Shown here: in pieces, positions 8,101-17,464 of the stretch
Numbering within the stretch: the first letter of the stretch is position 1
How the letters are laid out: the number at the start of each line of letters is the position of its first letter
From: Simkaniaceae bacterium
GTDB lineage: Bacteria > Chlamydiota > Chlamydiia > Chlamydiales > JACRBE01
DNA: 53,601 nucleotides
Assembly: GCA_021734805.1 (NCBI GenBank)
Contig: JAIPIG010000011.1
Location: forward strand, 1 to 53,601
Direction: 5' to 3'
Notes under the pieces: model-generated
What the model saw: the letters and a program-made list of their open reading frames with translations, nothing else
Databases searched by the model: none
Told to the model about the DNA's origin: nothing
Program-made: the position numbers and the translations under genes

Positions 8101-11100
8101 CCGGCAAGGCCCACTTCAGCTTCACCGTCGACTCTTTCAGGAGGTAGATCTTCAACTAGTGATAGACCTGAGATCAGAGAAAGCCATTCAGTCGCTGCTG
8201 CGGCCTCTATGAGTCGAGCTAGACCCGTAGATCCGGCACCACCTCGTATAATAGGAGCGCCGGCAAGGCCCACTTCAGCTTCGCCGCCGACTCTTTCAGG
8301 AGGTAGATCTTCAACTAGTGATAGACCTGAGATCAGAGAAAGCCATTCAGTCGCTGCTGCGGCCTCTATGAGTCGAGTTAGACCCGTAGATCCGGCACCA
8401 CCTCGTATAATAGGAGCGCCGGCAAGGCCCATTTCAGCTTCGCCGCAGACTCTTTCAGGGGATGAAGCCTCAATTAGTGATGCGTCTGAAATCAGAGAAA
8501 GCCCTTTAATCGCCGCTGTGCCTTTGGTAGCGGGGCGAGCCGATTTAGGTTTAGAGGGGTCACTGCAAGGAAAATCCTTCGAAGAGTGGAATAGCTATTT
8601 ATTTGAAGCAAGTCTTGATTTTGTGACAAAAGAGATTAGGCTAGATGAGTTTTTAGTCGCAGCTAAGCAACATCACACTATATGGGATAGGACAACTATT
8701 TTATGCTACTTTAACCACACACTTAGCTTAAATCTCTTTTTTAGTGCAGTGATGAAGCATCTCGATTCTAAGCGCGCCTCTTATCTTCAAGACGTGATAG
8801 ACAGCCAAGTATTGACAATGCCTCTTTTTACTGAGAAGGGGGATCTTGATCCGATCTGGACTGAGTTTGCTTCGGATCCAAAGGTTGCTAAATCGATCCT
8901 CGAGGGGATTCGATCGTCTTTGAGATGGGATGTCAGTTTAAGATCAGCTTTGTTAGAAGTCCTCTTCCTCCATATTGCTGCCATTGCTAAAATCCCTGAT
9001 CTAAAGTATTTTGATCCTATATACCGAAGGCATTATTTCGCTGATGCAACAACTTGGCATCTCACTCAAAAAGAGCGATTGATCTCTGTGCAACTAAAAA
9101 AATATGACGGATATGACGCTCTTTTCGATGCTTTATATAGTTTAGATTCCGGAAAACCGGAGCATTCACATTGCTATACGACTAAAGAATCTCATCATAG
9201 ATATTATAAAAAACTTCACAATCAATTGCTCCTTAAAAATCGCGTTGAATTTCGTCAAGATGATCGTACCCCATACCGAAATTTGGCAAAGATGGCTGAT
9301 CTTAATCCCGGCGAGAAGTTCCGCAGGCTAATGGGCCTTTTGCAAGATGGGCATAAAAACAAATCCTTAGACCACATAGCAGAATCCGGGGGACTTCGTT
9401 ATTATTCTGTCGATGCTTCAATTGATGAGATTATTGATGAAATTTCAATAGATGAAGGGTTGCATGCACTAGAGATTATGAACGCCTATCTCAACCTTGA
9501 AAAGGAAAATATATTTAAGCTTAGGCACAAAATTTCGTTTGAAATATTTCTCTTATCAGAGCGAGTCAAAATGCGACTAATGGCGCGCTTCCCATCTGAA
9601 AAAGAAGTCATTGCACGGCAAGCCTTTACTAGACACGAGTATTTAACGCAGTTAGATACCATAAGAACCGAGCACAATCATAAAGATTGTCTCATCTTTT
9701 ATTGTCTAGCTCATATTACACCGTTCTTGATGGATCAAAAGCTCGATGCTGAAATGGCCGATGAGGCGCTCATTGCTTGTGCCCTGACCCAGTTTATTCT
9801 ACTCACCACTCCGTATAGGAAGGTCATTGATGAAAAACACCCTCCTCATTTACGGATCGGTTTAATTGAGAAACCCCATCTGGCTAGACCCATAGCAAAG
9901 CACTATCTAGCTGCTCAAAATATCGATACATTGCTTCTTGCACGAGGGGAATGGAGCGCTAAAGAGTGGCCTATTTTAAGAGCGGATGTTTTAGAAGAGG
10001 GGAAGATAAATGAAGTCGATCTGCGAAAGCTATTAGGAAAGAGATTGACTCGCAAGGCCAATAAAGCCACCTTATCCCCTGAAGAGATCTTCCTCAATCA
10101 AACGGAAATGACTTATCCAACCGCTTTTTCAAAAACCGAAGATGAGCTCGTAGAAGGTTTGGTTAGGGATGCTTTTTATTGGGAGGATTCTTTAAGCAAA
10201 GAAACGCCTTTGATCCGGTTTTCTCCCGAACTGGATTGCTATGTCGATTTAACGACAGAAAAAGTATTTAAAGTTATCGATGCTCAACTCTATGAATTTA
10301 TTAAAGTTTCCGAAGATGTTGTTTACTTTTCATCAGTAGGGGATTGGGCAGAAAGTAAATCACTGGCTCTTTATCAAAAAGAGCATTTAAAGGTTCAGAC
10401 GGATTGGCTCAAGTATTCGGGTGAATTAAACGATTTTCTTAAAACTACCCATCTAATGAATGGGGAGCTTTTCCTACCCTACACAAAAAGGACAGATCAT
10501 CTCACACCATTAAAGTGGTTTGCTACAGATGTAGAGTGTTTCACAAAAGCGACAAGCCCAACTGAAAGCCTCGATAAAATCGTCTTGCTTCGCGATACAA
10601 CTGAATTTACGTTTACGGTGAAGAATGGGAAAGCTTATTTTGATGAAAACCCCTCTTTATTTCTGAGCGTCAATCAGCATGAGCCCTTATGTGAGAATTA
10701 TGGGGATTTTCTCTGTCTAGAAGATGAAAAGAAAGATCGCTATGTTTTAATCCAATTTCATTCCTTTCCCATCCGCTTAGCAACTCATTGGGTTTCTAGC
10801 AAGTTACCGAGCCTTTTTTCATCACACCTCACAAGGTTAATGCAGAAAAGGATACCACAGCACAGCACTGATTTAACATCAGCTCGAATTGTGAAAATCA
10901 ACAGCAGGGGCTTTGAGGTGGCATCGCTTGATTTTTACGGTGCTTTGCATTTAGCGATCCGAGCTTATAATCAAAATAGAAAAGAAGATTTTTATGCTTA
11001 TATCAAACGGGTCAAACAGCTGCATAGCATTGAAGGTATTGATGAAAAGAGTCGATTGCTGTTAGGGCAGTTCATCTTAAGCAATAGCAGTATCTTTTCA

Positions 11101-14100
11101 GGGGATGAAGATATTCCCATTTTCTTGTCTTTAATAAAGACCTACTTAGAAAAGAGTGACTTGAGTGGCCATTATGGGCAATCATTCCTCGATGTATTCA
11201 TTCTGATCTATGGGCTAACCCAATACGACAAATATGTTAAAAATGGTGTAATCGATCATCTTTTATTTACCGAACAAGAAGAGCTTGAGCTCATTGAAAG
11301 AGCCGTTGATCTCTTGCCGAAATTTTTAGATGCCGGATCATATCCTGAAATATTAAGAGAAGGCATTCAGTCGATTATCGAATTTTTCTTAGGGGATGAA
11401 GCGTTAGTTAGGTTCAATGCTCTGATTCAAAGACATGACAGCGCGCAAGTCTCTTCTTTTAAAGACTCTCTTGGCGCCTTTAGAAGGAAATTGATCTATA
11501 TGCGCCGTCAAAAAGCCACTATCCCAATCGATCTCGATGCATTGGATGCAAAGCCTATCATCCAAAGTTGTTTTGCCGGCGTGAAGGATCAAGCGACTAA
11601 AATTTTTCTTAAACCACAGAAAGCATTGAGCAGCCAACTTAAAACGACTTTTGTGAAGGCTGTTGGACAGCGTCTTCTTAGGGGCGGAGTAGATCTTGCA
11701 ACCAAAACATTAGCACCTCACTTGACGACTAAAATGTTGAATCAGCCGCTCTTAATTCGCGATGTTGAAGTTTCACCTCGGGCAATGACTCGAGCAACGA
11801 TTCAAAGATATTTTGTTAGTTATTTAACTCTTGCAAGCTTTAACTCATCTAAAGAGATCGATTTTATTAGCAAAGAAGAGCAGGCGCTTTTTGATAAAAA
11901 AAGAGCTCAATTAAAAGAGGTATTGGACGATTCTTCAACTTACCCGCTCTCTTCAGATACGGCACTCTTTCATCTACTGAAAGAATTGTATCTACATTCA
12001 TCTTCAAGAGATAAAACCGGTGATGAATTTTTCAATTTTAAAGGGGGGCTAAGAAAATATTTATATAGAGAGGCCACTCGCGAAATTCGATTGATTGTTC
12101 CGATCTCGAGGAAGGCCACGCCGGTAGAGAAAAAAAGGATCGATTTCATCTTGCAAGCGCATAAAGGCTTTAATATTCGTAGAGTTAAATTGAAGGGCAA
12201 AGAAAATATTCTCATAGAATCTGAAAAACTTTCTAAAAAGGAATCTGAATTACTCATTGCATATCCTAATCAAGTCATTGTTGATTTACTTAAATCAAGA
12301 GAAGTCGATTTTAAAGAGAGGGTCCTGCATTGCCTGGATCGGAGTGCAAAAGAAGCCGGCCTCCTCGTTCGATCCCCTCTGTTTCATCGTGGGGTTTTGG
12401 CAACGGCAGGCACTTTAATAGCCATGAAGTATGCCCTAAATCCCGTAAAAATCGAAGGCGTTTGTGATCAACTTGAGAGCACGTTATCAACACAATTTAA
12501 AGCGGTTGCTACAGCACTAAAAGAGCAAGTTAAGCAGATGGAACAAGTGATGACACCGGTCAAACAATGGATTGCTCTAACTAAAATAAAAGCAGCTGAA
12601 ACCCGCTTAAGCCAATTTGAATTATCGGATAAGGTACTAAGAGAAGATTTGCCTTTGGATTTCTTTAAAGTTCTTGATGAACAAGATGCTCTTTGCCGAT
12701 CGGCTCTTTTAGACATAATGGAGGGAGTCTGTGAGATGCGCTCCAAGCCACGTCCACGAAAAAGTTATGAAGCGCTCACGCTTCATAGGGTGAAGTCTGA
12801 GCCGATGAATGAAAGTGTTGAGGCCTATCTCTCTCAAGTTGAAAAAGAGGGAGATGAGCTAGAGTATCATTTGAAAGAAGGATCTTCAACACAGGATCTT
12901 ATTCAACCGTTAAAGGCACTGCATACCGGCTGCTCTCAACAAATGAATGAGATTAAAACAGCAATTCAAGAGTTGATTTTTCTTAAAACAAAAAAGAAAA
13001 TTGAATTTGATCTTCTTAAGACCTGTTTTATGGATCATGATTTTAAAAGGCTCAATCATTTAATTGGTTTATCTCAAGATGACAGTTTTGCCCAACATGC
13101 CATCAGGAAGCTCTACTTTTATTTCTTACTTGAGAGCTATCAAAAGCAAACTGAGATTGCTCTTGACCAATTAAACAAAGGAGGTGCATCACTGCAGGAG
13201 ATAGCCTCAAAATTGCTTTCTAAAAGGAATTATTCATTCGCTATGCCGATGAAAAAGGGGCTTGATCGGGATCGCCTCATTCGCTCCTTTTTAGTCTTCG
13301 AGTCAACGACAGGTGCTATATTGCGAAGCAAGCAAATTGATCAAACACTCTGCGTCGCTACAGAAAGCCTCCACTCAAAACGCGTTTGTGGACAGTATAT
13401 TATGGGGATGGGAAAAACGTTTTTCTTTGACGTTTGGAACTTATTTAAGAGCTGGCAAAAAGGGACGATCCCCATTCTCGTCATTCCGGATAGCCTCATT
13501 GAGAGCACAAAGCGATTTTTAGCAGGGCAATACTTTTCCGTATTTAATCGACTGATCCATTATATAGAAGTGAATCGATCAACATGTAGCGCTTCACATT
13601 TAAGATCCATTTTAAGAATACAAAAAAGAGCCCTTGAATCCGGTGAGGCTCTTTTGGTGGGACGTGAAACGATTCCCTCACTGATTGCTCTTCTTAAATC
13701 CCACTTGTATGAGCAAATGGAGGGGGATCGAAGTCTTGATACGGATACAAAAGTGAGCTTGCTCCGGGAAATTTTGCATTTATTTAAGCAACATGGACAT
13801 ATGACCGGGGACGAGGCGCATCAGCTATTTGAGCGCAAGGTCGAGCTCAATTTCCCTGTTGGGGAACTAACAATGCTATCTCCTAATACTTATCTCATCT
13901 TAGAGCAAATAATGCAGGGGTATTTTGAGATTTTTCATAAAACAGGGCAGGATGTCCGTACTTTTGAGCACACTTTGATTTCTAAAAGCGAAGAAGAATA
14001 CCATGAGTCAATCAAAGGTTTTTTATCCCATTATGTGGCTGATATTTCTATACTTAAAATCGATCCAAGCCATCGTTTGGAGGTGATTGAGTATGTGTCG

Positions 14101-16599
14101 GGTCATTCCAAAACAATTCCTGAATATGTGACCCTGCATCCTCAAAGGGAAGGAATCTGTTTTGCTCGTGGGGTGATTACAAAACTATTGCCTCATGCCC
14201 TCTCTATTAATGCCTACGTCGATTGGGGGCCCTCTCAGGTGTCGCGAGCTGCTATTCCCTATTCGGGTAGTAATTCTCCTGAGGAGGGCTCAACATTTAA
14301 AATGACGGAATTGACCGCTCTTTTAACCTACTTTAAATACTATTCTACCGGTCTTTCACTTCAAGAGGAGGCAGAGATCAGATCGCATTTTGAAGCCTAT
14401 ATCAAACAGGAAGAAAAGGATTTTGAAATTCCCGAAGAGGCATCGGGCGTGATACAATTACTGCAAAAATCGCTGAAAACGGAACGCAATCGTTTAGATC
14501 AATATACGATTGATGAGCTGCGTTATAATTTTAATGTCATTAGCTATTATGTGTCGACCATTGCATCCCAAGATATACGGTTTGCTCCTCATAGCATTTC
14601 TTCCGATGCTCAGAATTTTGCGTCGGCTTTTGCACAATTTGATGTCGTCACCGGAACCCCGGATAATGCAGCAACATACCCACTGGGGACAAAACTTGTT
14701 AAAGATGATACCGTTATGGGGCAAACAGTTCTGCATCTTCAATCAAAACTGAAGAGCGAAACATCGAGCATTCTTTGTTTAGACGAGCCCTCTGAGAGCA
14801 AAGACCCGGTAGCAGTCCTTATCGAATCAACGCTTTCATTTAAGAATGCTTTTGCGATTATGGATGCGGGAGCCCTCTTTCAAGCAGACAGCCATTTATC
14901 AAATCTGGAAGCGGCCCAAAGGATCATGGATTATTGTGTTTTACACCGTCCGGAAATCGATGTCGTCGCCTTTTACGATGCTGATAAGCAGCTTAAAGTC
15001 TTGCAAAAGCAGGGGAGAAGAGTCATGGCATTTGATGCAGACAGTACGCCTCCACATAAGCGCATCACGCTCTACGACCAAGCCCACACCGTTGGTTCAG
15101 ATATTTCTCAAGATAAAGAGGCCATTGGCATTTTAACAATAAATGGAGAAACAACTTGGTCAAGCTTTGCTCAAGCCTTATGGAGACTGAGGGGGTTTGG
15201 TCAAGATCAAAATGTGGTGATTGCTCTTACGCCATCAGTTCAAAAATCGCTTAAAAAACTCGGCCTAGAAGTCAATTTAAATGGACTAATCAGTCATCTT
15301 TTATTGCAGCAAGAAGAAGAACTCAAAGAAGATTGCTTTTATAGTGATTTGGCTAAACTGCGCAATCTGCGCACAGAAGCGGCTGAACTCGTTCTCTATC
15401 AAGCTAGATCAAATTCAGAAGCCTTAGATATTTTTAAAAAGCATCGCGATTTATTTGTTTCACAAGTCAGCCTGAATGCTTTTGAAAATTTTGGTCAAAT
15501 TGAGGTGGATAGCAATCCCAAGCTACTCATCGAAGAAGAAAAGATTCGGACAATAGAGATCATCGCGAGCGATACTGACTTATCCGATTTGCAAAAAACA
15601 CAAGCCGATCTCAAAATCGGCTTAATGAAAAGTCATGAGTATCCAAGCACTGTAAAAACAAAAAGAAGGGATCTATCGGAAAGAGTCAAAATCAAACTGA
15701 GTGAAAAACTCCGCTCCACTCAATCTGAGAAGCTTCAAGTGTCAGAAAAAGAAGATATCAAAGAAGAGCTTATTGACTTAAAACACCAGGTACGTCCGCC
15801 GGGGGCAAAATGGGCGCTTCCCGAAGGGACCATTTCAGATGAAAGCTGGATGAAAGTGATTCCTATTGCCGGTTCAAGCGTTGATTATTTATCTTCACTT
15901 TGCTTTCTAGATGGGAAAATCCCCACATATTCGTTTAAAGAGCTTATCGAGAACTGCGGCGACTCAAAGGTCGCCTCAATCTCTCTTGAGATCCCTAAGG
16001 GGATGTATGCAAGTGGAAATTTGATCCCATACGTCAGCAAACTACAATTTCCAATAGCTTTAACCCATGATGTGGTGAGTGGCATCACAATGCCTTTGCG
16101 TACTTATGGTCTACCTTATTGGTCAAAGCCGGCCTTTCATCTCATTATCCACTTTAAAACAGATGAAGATGGCTCATATCACTTTAAAACAGTAGGGATT
16201 GATCAGTTTGACTTTGATGAGTGGAAGAGGAAAATGGATAGAGGAGAGCTCACAGGGGAGGGGATAGCCATATACGACCTCGATACCGAGGCATTTATCT
16301 ACGGGGAAAAGGATTCCACTCGATCTAAGGCTGTCGCATCGCTTCCTGAGTTTAAAAAGCATCTAACTCTATGGCATATCTTTAATTGCAATAAGCGGGT
16401 TATCAAAGAGCGAGAAAAGGAAATGAAAGCTTTTATGGAAGAATCATCTGTTGATCTTAAGGTCTGGAAACAAGCCTATAAAGAACTAAAAAAACACCGG
16501 TCCTATTCAAAAAATCAGACGGTGCTAGATCGCATTACCGGCGATGATCCGGCAAGCCGGTTTTCTTTTATGTTAGCCCCTATGGTTAAACTTTCTTAG
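5122..16599 (+). CDS. Giant DUF3638/DUF3645-like helicase-fold protein, 3825 residues
   Basis: This is an uninterrupted reading frame of 11.5 kb. Residues about 556-648 hold several hydrophobic segments, so the protein is probably membrane-associated. Residues about 941-1133 are a Pro/Ser/Arg-rich tandem repeat of 53 residues (three units and part of a fourth). The C-terminal quarter carries superfamily-2-like motifs: M-G-M-G-K-T (2761-2766), G-D-E-A-H (2896-2900), V-T-G-T-P (3176-3180), Y-D-Q-A-H-T-V-G-S-D (3318-3327) and W-R-L-R-G-F-G (from 3354). Their spacing and wording match the DUF3638/DUF3645 family, best known from huge fungal proteins, where the pattern is MGxGK, then DE, then D-x-A-H-T-x-G-x-D and R-x-R. 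ATP binding is therefore likely; the substrate is unknown. The long N-terminal two thirds have no family I recognise. The gene stands alone with its own promoter-like site. A host-directed or large-complex role is speculation. Confidence 0.85.
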   Translation: MLESGFYSSFVLKAVEFKERAFSSIRESGVFESARDLLCLIRGNFIWYRTMAPDKTKPLVDRGIEKIDYALATGSKVMAHYHTAKRVYRTCYPKIPTLPALDPHFLPKLKDMLIERFDELQELNPTFFNGLKGEFSRYFGDFEKVFPLSSFSFPQVVKEKMIENLLVSLANDGLSHVPEYFLKQLTAEKLDDSFKAGGALKTVLVRFGKKLGLECLDQVSLDAFDAILSHLPLKMQMFFNSCGVTINPFQQMDLKIDLHDDQFDLELRFSDPSESERSFLSEEKVFKPLYCFKNISRDRLDGRFYQFIERVKDSPETNLTVPTDSIIRFFESHFDQAVERRDVVESTRCDFYALNPVLSLWKQRVQEQVFEQDPILTEQGFFLIEFYHLIEMFRSINLKKADEDVVVKLLNFIDRFEQNAKFLDEDTPIISLTKDAFDYREIKATLNDMRWHIRSARKAPTPPVKEAMVSPEWIPEKREVSQESRIPPLLMRTIISIFDAMEWDEALLSAVSQSLQIVCGKSSERVVEELKKEYEIYREKGGIPLAESPLDQATPLDKMLALGIGLFSHFLALQCISMMTGYLAGTDLLGFLFETVVSENFCIASLGTYLLGLIPTYYHALYFRLVRNFMLSLLPYAVYIGLHVSLHMERLGLYVMMQKASDWLAHYRLGYYPNQFLEFVLKYSLTQEKINTLQRAFEHLERCISRTAPLLINPEDEVAELKSDEKTSVDLIHEFKLVSIAKEELTLALDGVRVAALAPPEIDLGEREGEELRDEMTLSYSLLPRLGFAKEPLFAPEFKAWGISNEGIDAHLDRHQKVILQHSLFTEEQREKYIGLIEAFKNQRAREWSESEFKELQTMPDLFQEWVIQRRAFKIDYTSIKSTLVGLIPDLDTKLFDVFVGLKEKSYPTHHEKTKSIPRIPLQSRSKQRSKLEVKPRPLNPARPTSASPPTLSGGRSSTSDRSEIRESHSVAAAPSMSRVRPVEPAPPRIIEEPARPTSASPSTLSGGRSSTSDRPEIRESHSVAAAASMSRARPVDPAPPRIIGAPARPTSASPPTLSGGRSSTSDRPEIRESHSVAAAASMSRVRPVDPAPPRIIGAPARPISASPQTLSGDEASISDASEIRESPLIAAVPLVAGRADLGLEGSLQGKSFEEWNSYLFEASLDFVTKEIRLDEFLVAAKQHHTIWDRTTILCYFNHTLSLNLFFSAVMKHLDSKRASYLQDVIDSQVLTMPLFTEKGDLDPIWTEFASDPKVAKSILEGIRSSLRWDVSLRSALLEVLFLHIAAIAKIPDLKYFDPIYRRHYFADATTWHLTQKERLISVQLKKYDGYDALFDALYSLDSGKPEHSHCYTTKESHHRYYKKLHNQLLLKNRVEFRQDDRTPYRNLAKMADLNPGEKFRRLMGLLQDGHKNKSLDHIAESGGLRYYSVDASIDEIIDEISIDEGLHALEIMNAYLNLEKENIFKLRHKISFEIFLLSERVKMRLMARFPSEKEVIARQAFTRHEYLTQLDTIRTEHNHKDCLIFYCLAHITPFLMDQKLDAEMADEALIACALTQFILLTTPYRKVIDEKHPPHLRIGLIEKPHLARPIAKHYLAAQNIDTLLLARGEWSAKEWPILRADVLEEGKINEVDLRKLLGKRLTRKANKATLSPEEIFLNQTEMTYPTAFSKTEDELVEGLVRDAFYWEDSLSKETPLIRFSPELDCYVDLTTEKVFKVIDAQLYEFIKVSEDVVYFSSVGDWAESKSLALYQKEHLKVQTDWLKYSGELNDFLKTTHLMNGELFLPYTKRTDHLTPLKWFATDVECFTKATSPTESLDKIVLLRDTTEFTFTVKNGKAYFDENPSLFLSVNQHEPLCENYGDFLCLEDEKKDRYVLIQFHSFPIRLATHWVSSKLPSLFSSHLTRLMQKRIPQHSTDLTSARIVKINSRGFEVASLDFYGALHLAIRAYNQNRKEDFYAYIKRVKQLHSIEGIDEKSRLLLGQFILSNSSIFSGDEDIPIFLSLIKTYLEKSDLSGHYGQSFLDVFILIYGLTQYDKYVKNGVIDHLLFTEQEELELIERAVDLLPKFLDAGSYPEILREGIQSIIEFFLGDEALVRFNALIQRHDSAQVSSFKDSLGAFRRKLIYMRRQKATIPIDLDALDAKPIIQSCFAGVKDQATKIFLKPQKALSSQLKTTFVKAVGQRLLRGGVDLATKTLAPHLTTKMLNQPLLIRDVEVSPRAMTRATIQRYFVSYLTLASFNSSKEIDFISKEEQALFDKKRAQLKEVLDDSSTYPLSSDTALFHLLKELYLHSSSRDKTGDEFFNFKGGLRKYLYREATREIRLIVPISRKATPVEKKRIDFILQAHKGFNIRRVKLKGKENILIESEKLSKKESELLIAYPNQVIVDLLKSREVDFKERVLHCLDRSAKEAGLLVRSPLFHRGVLATAGTLIAMKYALNPVKIEGVCDQLESTLSTQFKAVATALKEQVKQMEQVMTPVKQWIALTKIKAAETRLSQFELSDKVLREDLPLDFFKVLDEQDALCRSALLDIMEGVCEMRSKPRPRKSYEALTLHRVKSEPMNESVEAYLSQVEKEGDELEYHLKEGSSTQDLIQPLKALHTGCSQQMNEIKTAIQELIFLKTKKKIEFDLLKTCFMDHDFKRLNHLIGLSQDDSFAQHAIRKLYFYFLLESYQKQTEIALDQLNKGGASLQEIASKLLSKRNYSFAMPMKKGLDRDRLIRSFLVFESTTGAILRSKQIDQTLCVATESLHSKRVCGQYIMGMGKTFFFDVWNLFKSWQKGTIPILVIPDSLIESTKRFLAGQYFSVFNRLIHYIEVNRSTCSASHLRSILRIQKRALESGEALLVGRETIPSLIALLKSHLYEQMEGDRSLDTDTKVSLLREILHLFKQHGHMTGDEAHQLFERKVELNFPVGELTMLSPNTYLILEQIMQGYFEIFHKTGQDVRTFEHTLISKSEEEYHESIKGFLSHYVADISILKIDPSHRLEVIEYVSGHSKTIPEYVTLHPQREGICFARGVITKLLPHALSINAYVDWGPSQVSRAAIPYSGSNSPEEGSTFKMTELTALLTYFKYYSTGLSLQEEAEIRSHFEAYIKQEEKDFEIPEEASGVIQLLQKSLKTERNRLDQYTIDELRYNFNVISYYVSTIASQDIRFAPHSISSDAQNFASAFAQFDVVTGTPDNAATYPLGTKLVKDDTVMGQTVLHLQSKLKSETSSILCLDEPSESKDPVAVLIESTLSFKNAFAIMDAGALFQADSHLSNLEAAQRIMDYCVLHRPEIDVVAFYDADKQLKVLQKQGRRVMAFDADSTPPHKRITLYDQAHTVGSDISQDKEAIGILTINGETTWSSFAQALWRLRGFGQDQNVVIALTPSVQKSLKKLGLEVNLNGLISHLLLQQEEELKEDCFYSDLAKLRNLRTEAAELVLYQARSNSEALDIFKKHRDLFVSQVSLNAFENFGQIEVDSNPKLLIEEEKIRTIEIIASDTDLSDLQKTQADLKIGLMKSHEYPSTVKTKRRDLSERVKIKLSEKLRSTQSEKLQVSEKEDIKEELIDLKHQVRPPGAKWALPEGTISDESWMKVIPIAGSSVDYLSSLCFLDGKIPTYSFKELIENCGDSKVASISLEIPKGMYASGNLIPYVSKLQFPIALTHDVVSGITMPLRTYGLPYWSKPAFHLIIHFKTDEDGSYHFKTVGIDQFDFDEWKRKMDRGELTGEGIAIYDLDTEAFIYGEKDSTRSKAVASLPEFKKHLTLWHIFNCNKRVIKEREKEMKAFMEESSVDLKVWKQAYKELKKHRSYSKNQTVLDRITGDDPASRFSFMLAPMVKLS
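7942..8520 (+). repeat. 159-bp in-frame tandem repeat (53 residues per unit)
   Basis: Units start at 7942, 8101, 8260 and 8419, each exactly 159 bases apart. The first three are nearly identical and the fourth diverges and fades out near 8520. Each encodes P-A-R-P-T-S-A-S-P then S-G-G-R-S-S-T-S-D-R, R-E-S-H-S-V-A-A-A and P-A-P-P-R-I-I. Proline, serine and arginine dominate, so the region is probably disordered. Near identity at DNA level points to recent expansion or gene conversion. Confidence 0.9.
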
Positions 16600-16704
16600 T
16601 CTGATAATATATGTTATGTCTAAATAATAAGAGCAAATCTATCTATAGTTGTTCACTTTTAGTCACACGTAGCCAACCACCTCAACTCTAATTTGAATCG
16701 CTCA

Positions 16705-16733
16705 TTGAACATAATCTTCTTTGTGGCTATAGT
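16705..16733 (+). promoter_or_regulatory. Sigma70-type promoter of the 230-residue gene
   Basis: TTGAAC (16705-16710), a 17-base spacer and TATAGT (16728-16733) are each one or two bases from consensus. The ATG at 16767 follows 33 bases after the -10. This separates the downstream genes from the giant gene transcriptionally. Confidence 0.6.
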
Positions 16734-16766
16734 TCTTGGCTTTATCTATTTAAGAGGAAACAGACT

Positions 16767-17459
16767 ATGGCATCCGTTTTGAGAAGCATCTTAAGAATAT
16801 TTAATCCGATCTCTAGTAGTGCAACGGTTTCAAAAGCAAATTTTCTAGATCCCGGTAATGTCATCACAACGCTTGCTCTTTTATCGATTGAAAGAGCAAA
16901 TGGCCATTATTTATCTATTTTGAAGTTTAACCAAAATTCCGTAGAACTGGGCCGGCAAAATTCTGATACTGACACCACTTTATCAACGCGCATATCGGAT
17001 TTAGAAACAGCATTATTTTATGCCGTTCAATGGTTTCAACCCAAAGACACACCAAAATACCCGGTGCTTTTTCAACTGGCTATAAATGGTCTTGGTCAAT
17101 TAAAGCTTCTTCATGCTGATACTGAAATATTTGAGATCTGTGATAAGATCTTATCATCGGAGCCCGCTACGATTGCTACGCTTAAACGTGAAGACCTACC
17201 ATTATTAGATTCAGCTGAAAGGATCTGGAATTCATCAGGAACTTTATCCACAATCAATACCTTATTGAGCAGCGTCGTGGAGGATGCCAAAACTCTAAAA
17301 TTGAAAGAAACGTCGTCCAAAAAATCAATTGATGCCGTTATTCACCGAATTCAAACGCTTGTGCATGAAACCCATTCTCGGTTGACTACTGAGCGCGATG
17401 CGTGTCTTTATGCAGCCCTTTTGGGGCCGCATCTACTCACACCAACAGTAACTTCTTGA
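16767..17459 (+). CDS. hypothetical protein, 230 residues
   Basis: No family is recognised. The protein is mostly helical and soluble, with long amphipathic stretches (for example I-S-D-L-E-T-A-L-F-Y-A-V-Q-W-F near residue 82) and no signal peptide. A good ribosome site (AGAGGAAA) lies upstream of the ATG and a sigma70-type promoter precedes it. Its stop is five bases before the start of the flavoprotein gene, so the two are probably translated from one transcript. A functional link to that enzyme is possible but not shown. Confidence 0.65.
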   Translation: MASVLRSILRIFNPISSSATVSKANFLDPGNVITTLALLSIERANGHYLSILKFNQNSVELGRQNSDTDTTLSTRISDLETALFYAVQWFQPKDTPKYPVLFQLAINGLGQLKLLHADTEIFEICDKILSSEPATIATLKREDLPLLDSAERIWNSSGTLSTINTLLSSVVEDAKTLKLKETSSKKSIDAVIHRIQTLVHETHSRLTTERDACLYAALLGPHLLTPTVTS

Positions 17460-17464
17460 TCCCT

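Noticed and set aside
7848-8432. Antisense reading frame of 194 residues over the repeat region
   Set aside because: It is the mirror of the 159-bp tandem repeat in the giant gene; the coding frame on the plus strand is continuous and far longer, and no ribosome site supports the antisense frame.
7942-8520. Possible CRISPR array because of evenly spaced repeats
   Set aside because: Units are 159 bp, contiguous and in frame without unique spacers; this is a protein-coding tandem repeat.
14494-15136. Several short frames of 80-96 residues inside the giant gene
   Set aside because: They are out-of-frame shadows of the conserved helicase-like region.
17402-17464. Earlier start of the flavoprotein
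   Set aside because: It would overlap the upstream gene and add 21 residues before the Rossmann strand, which normally begins at the N-terminus.
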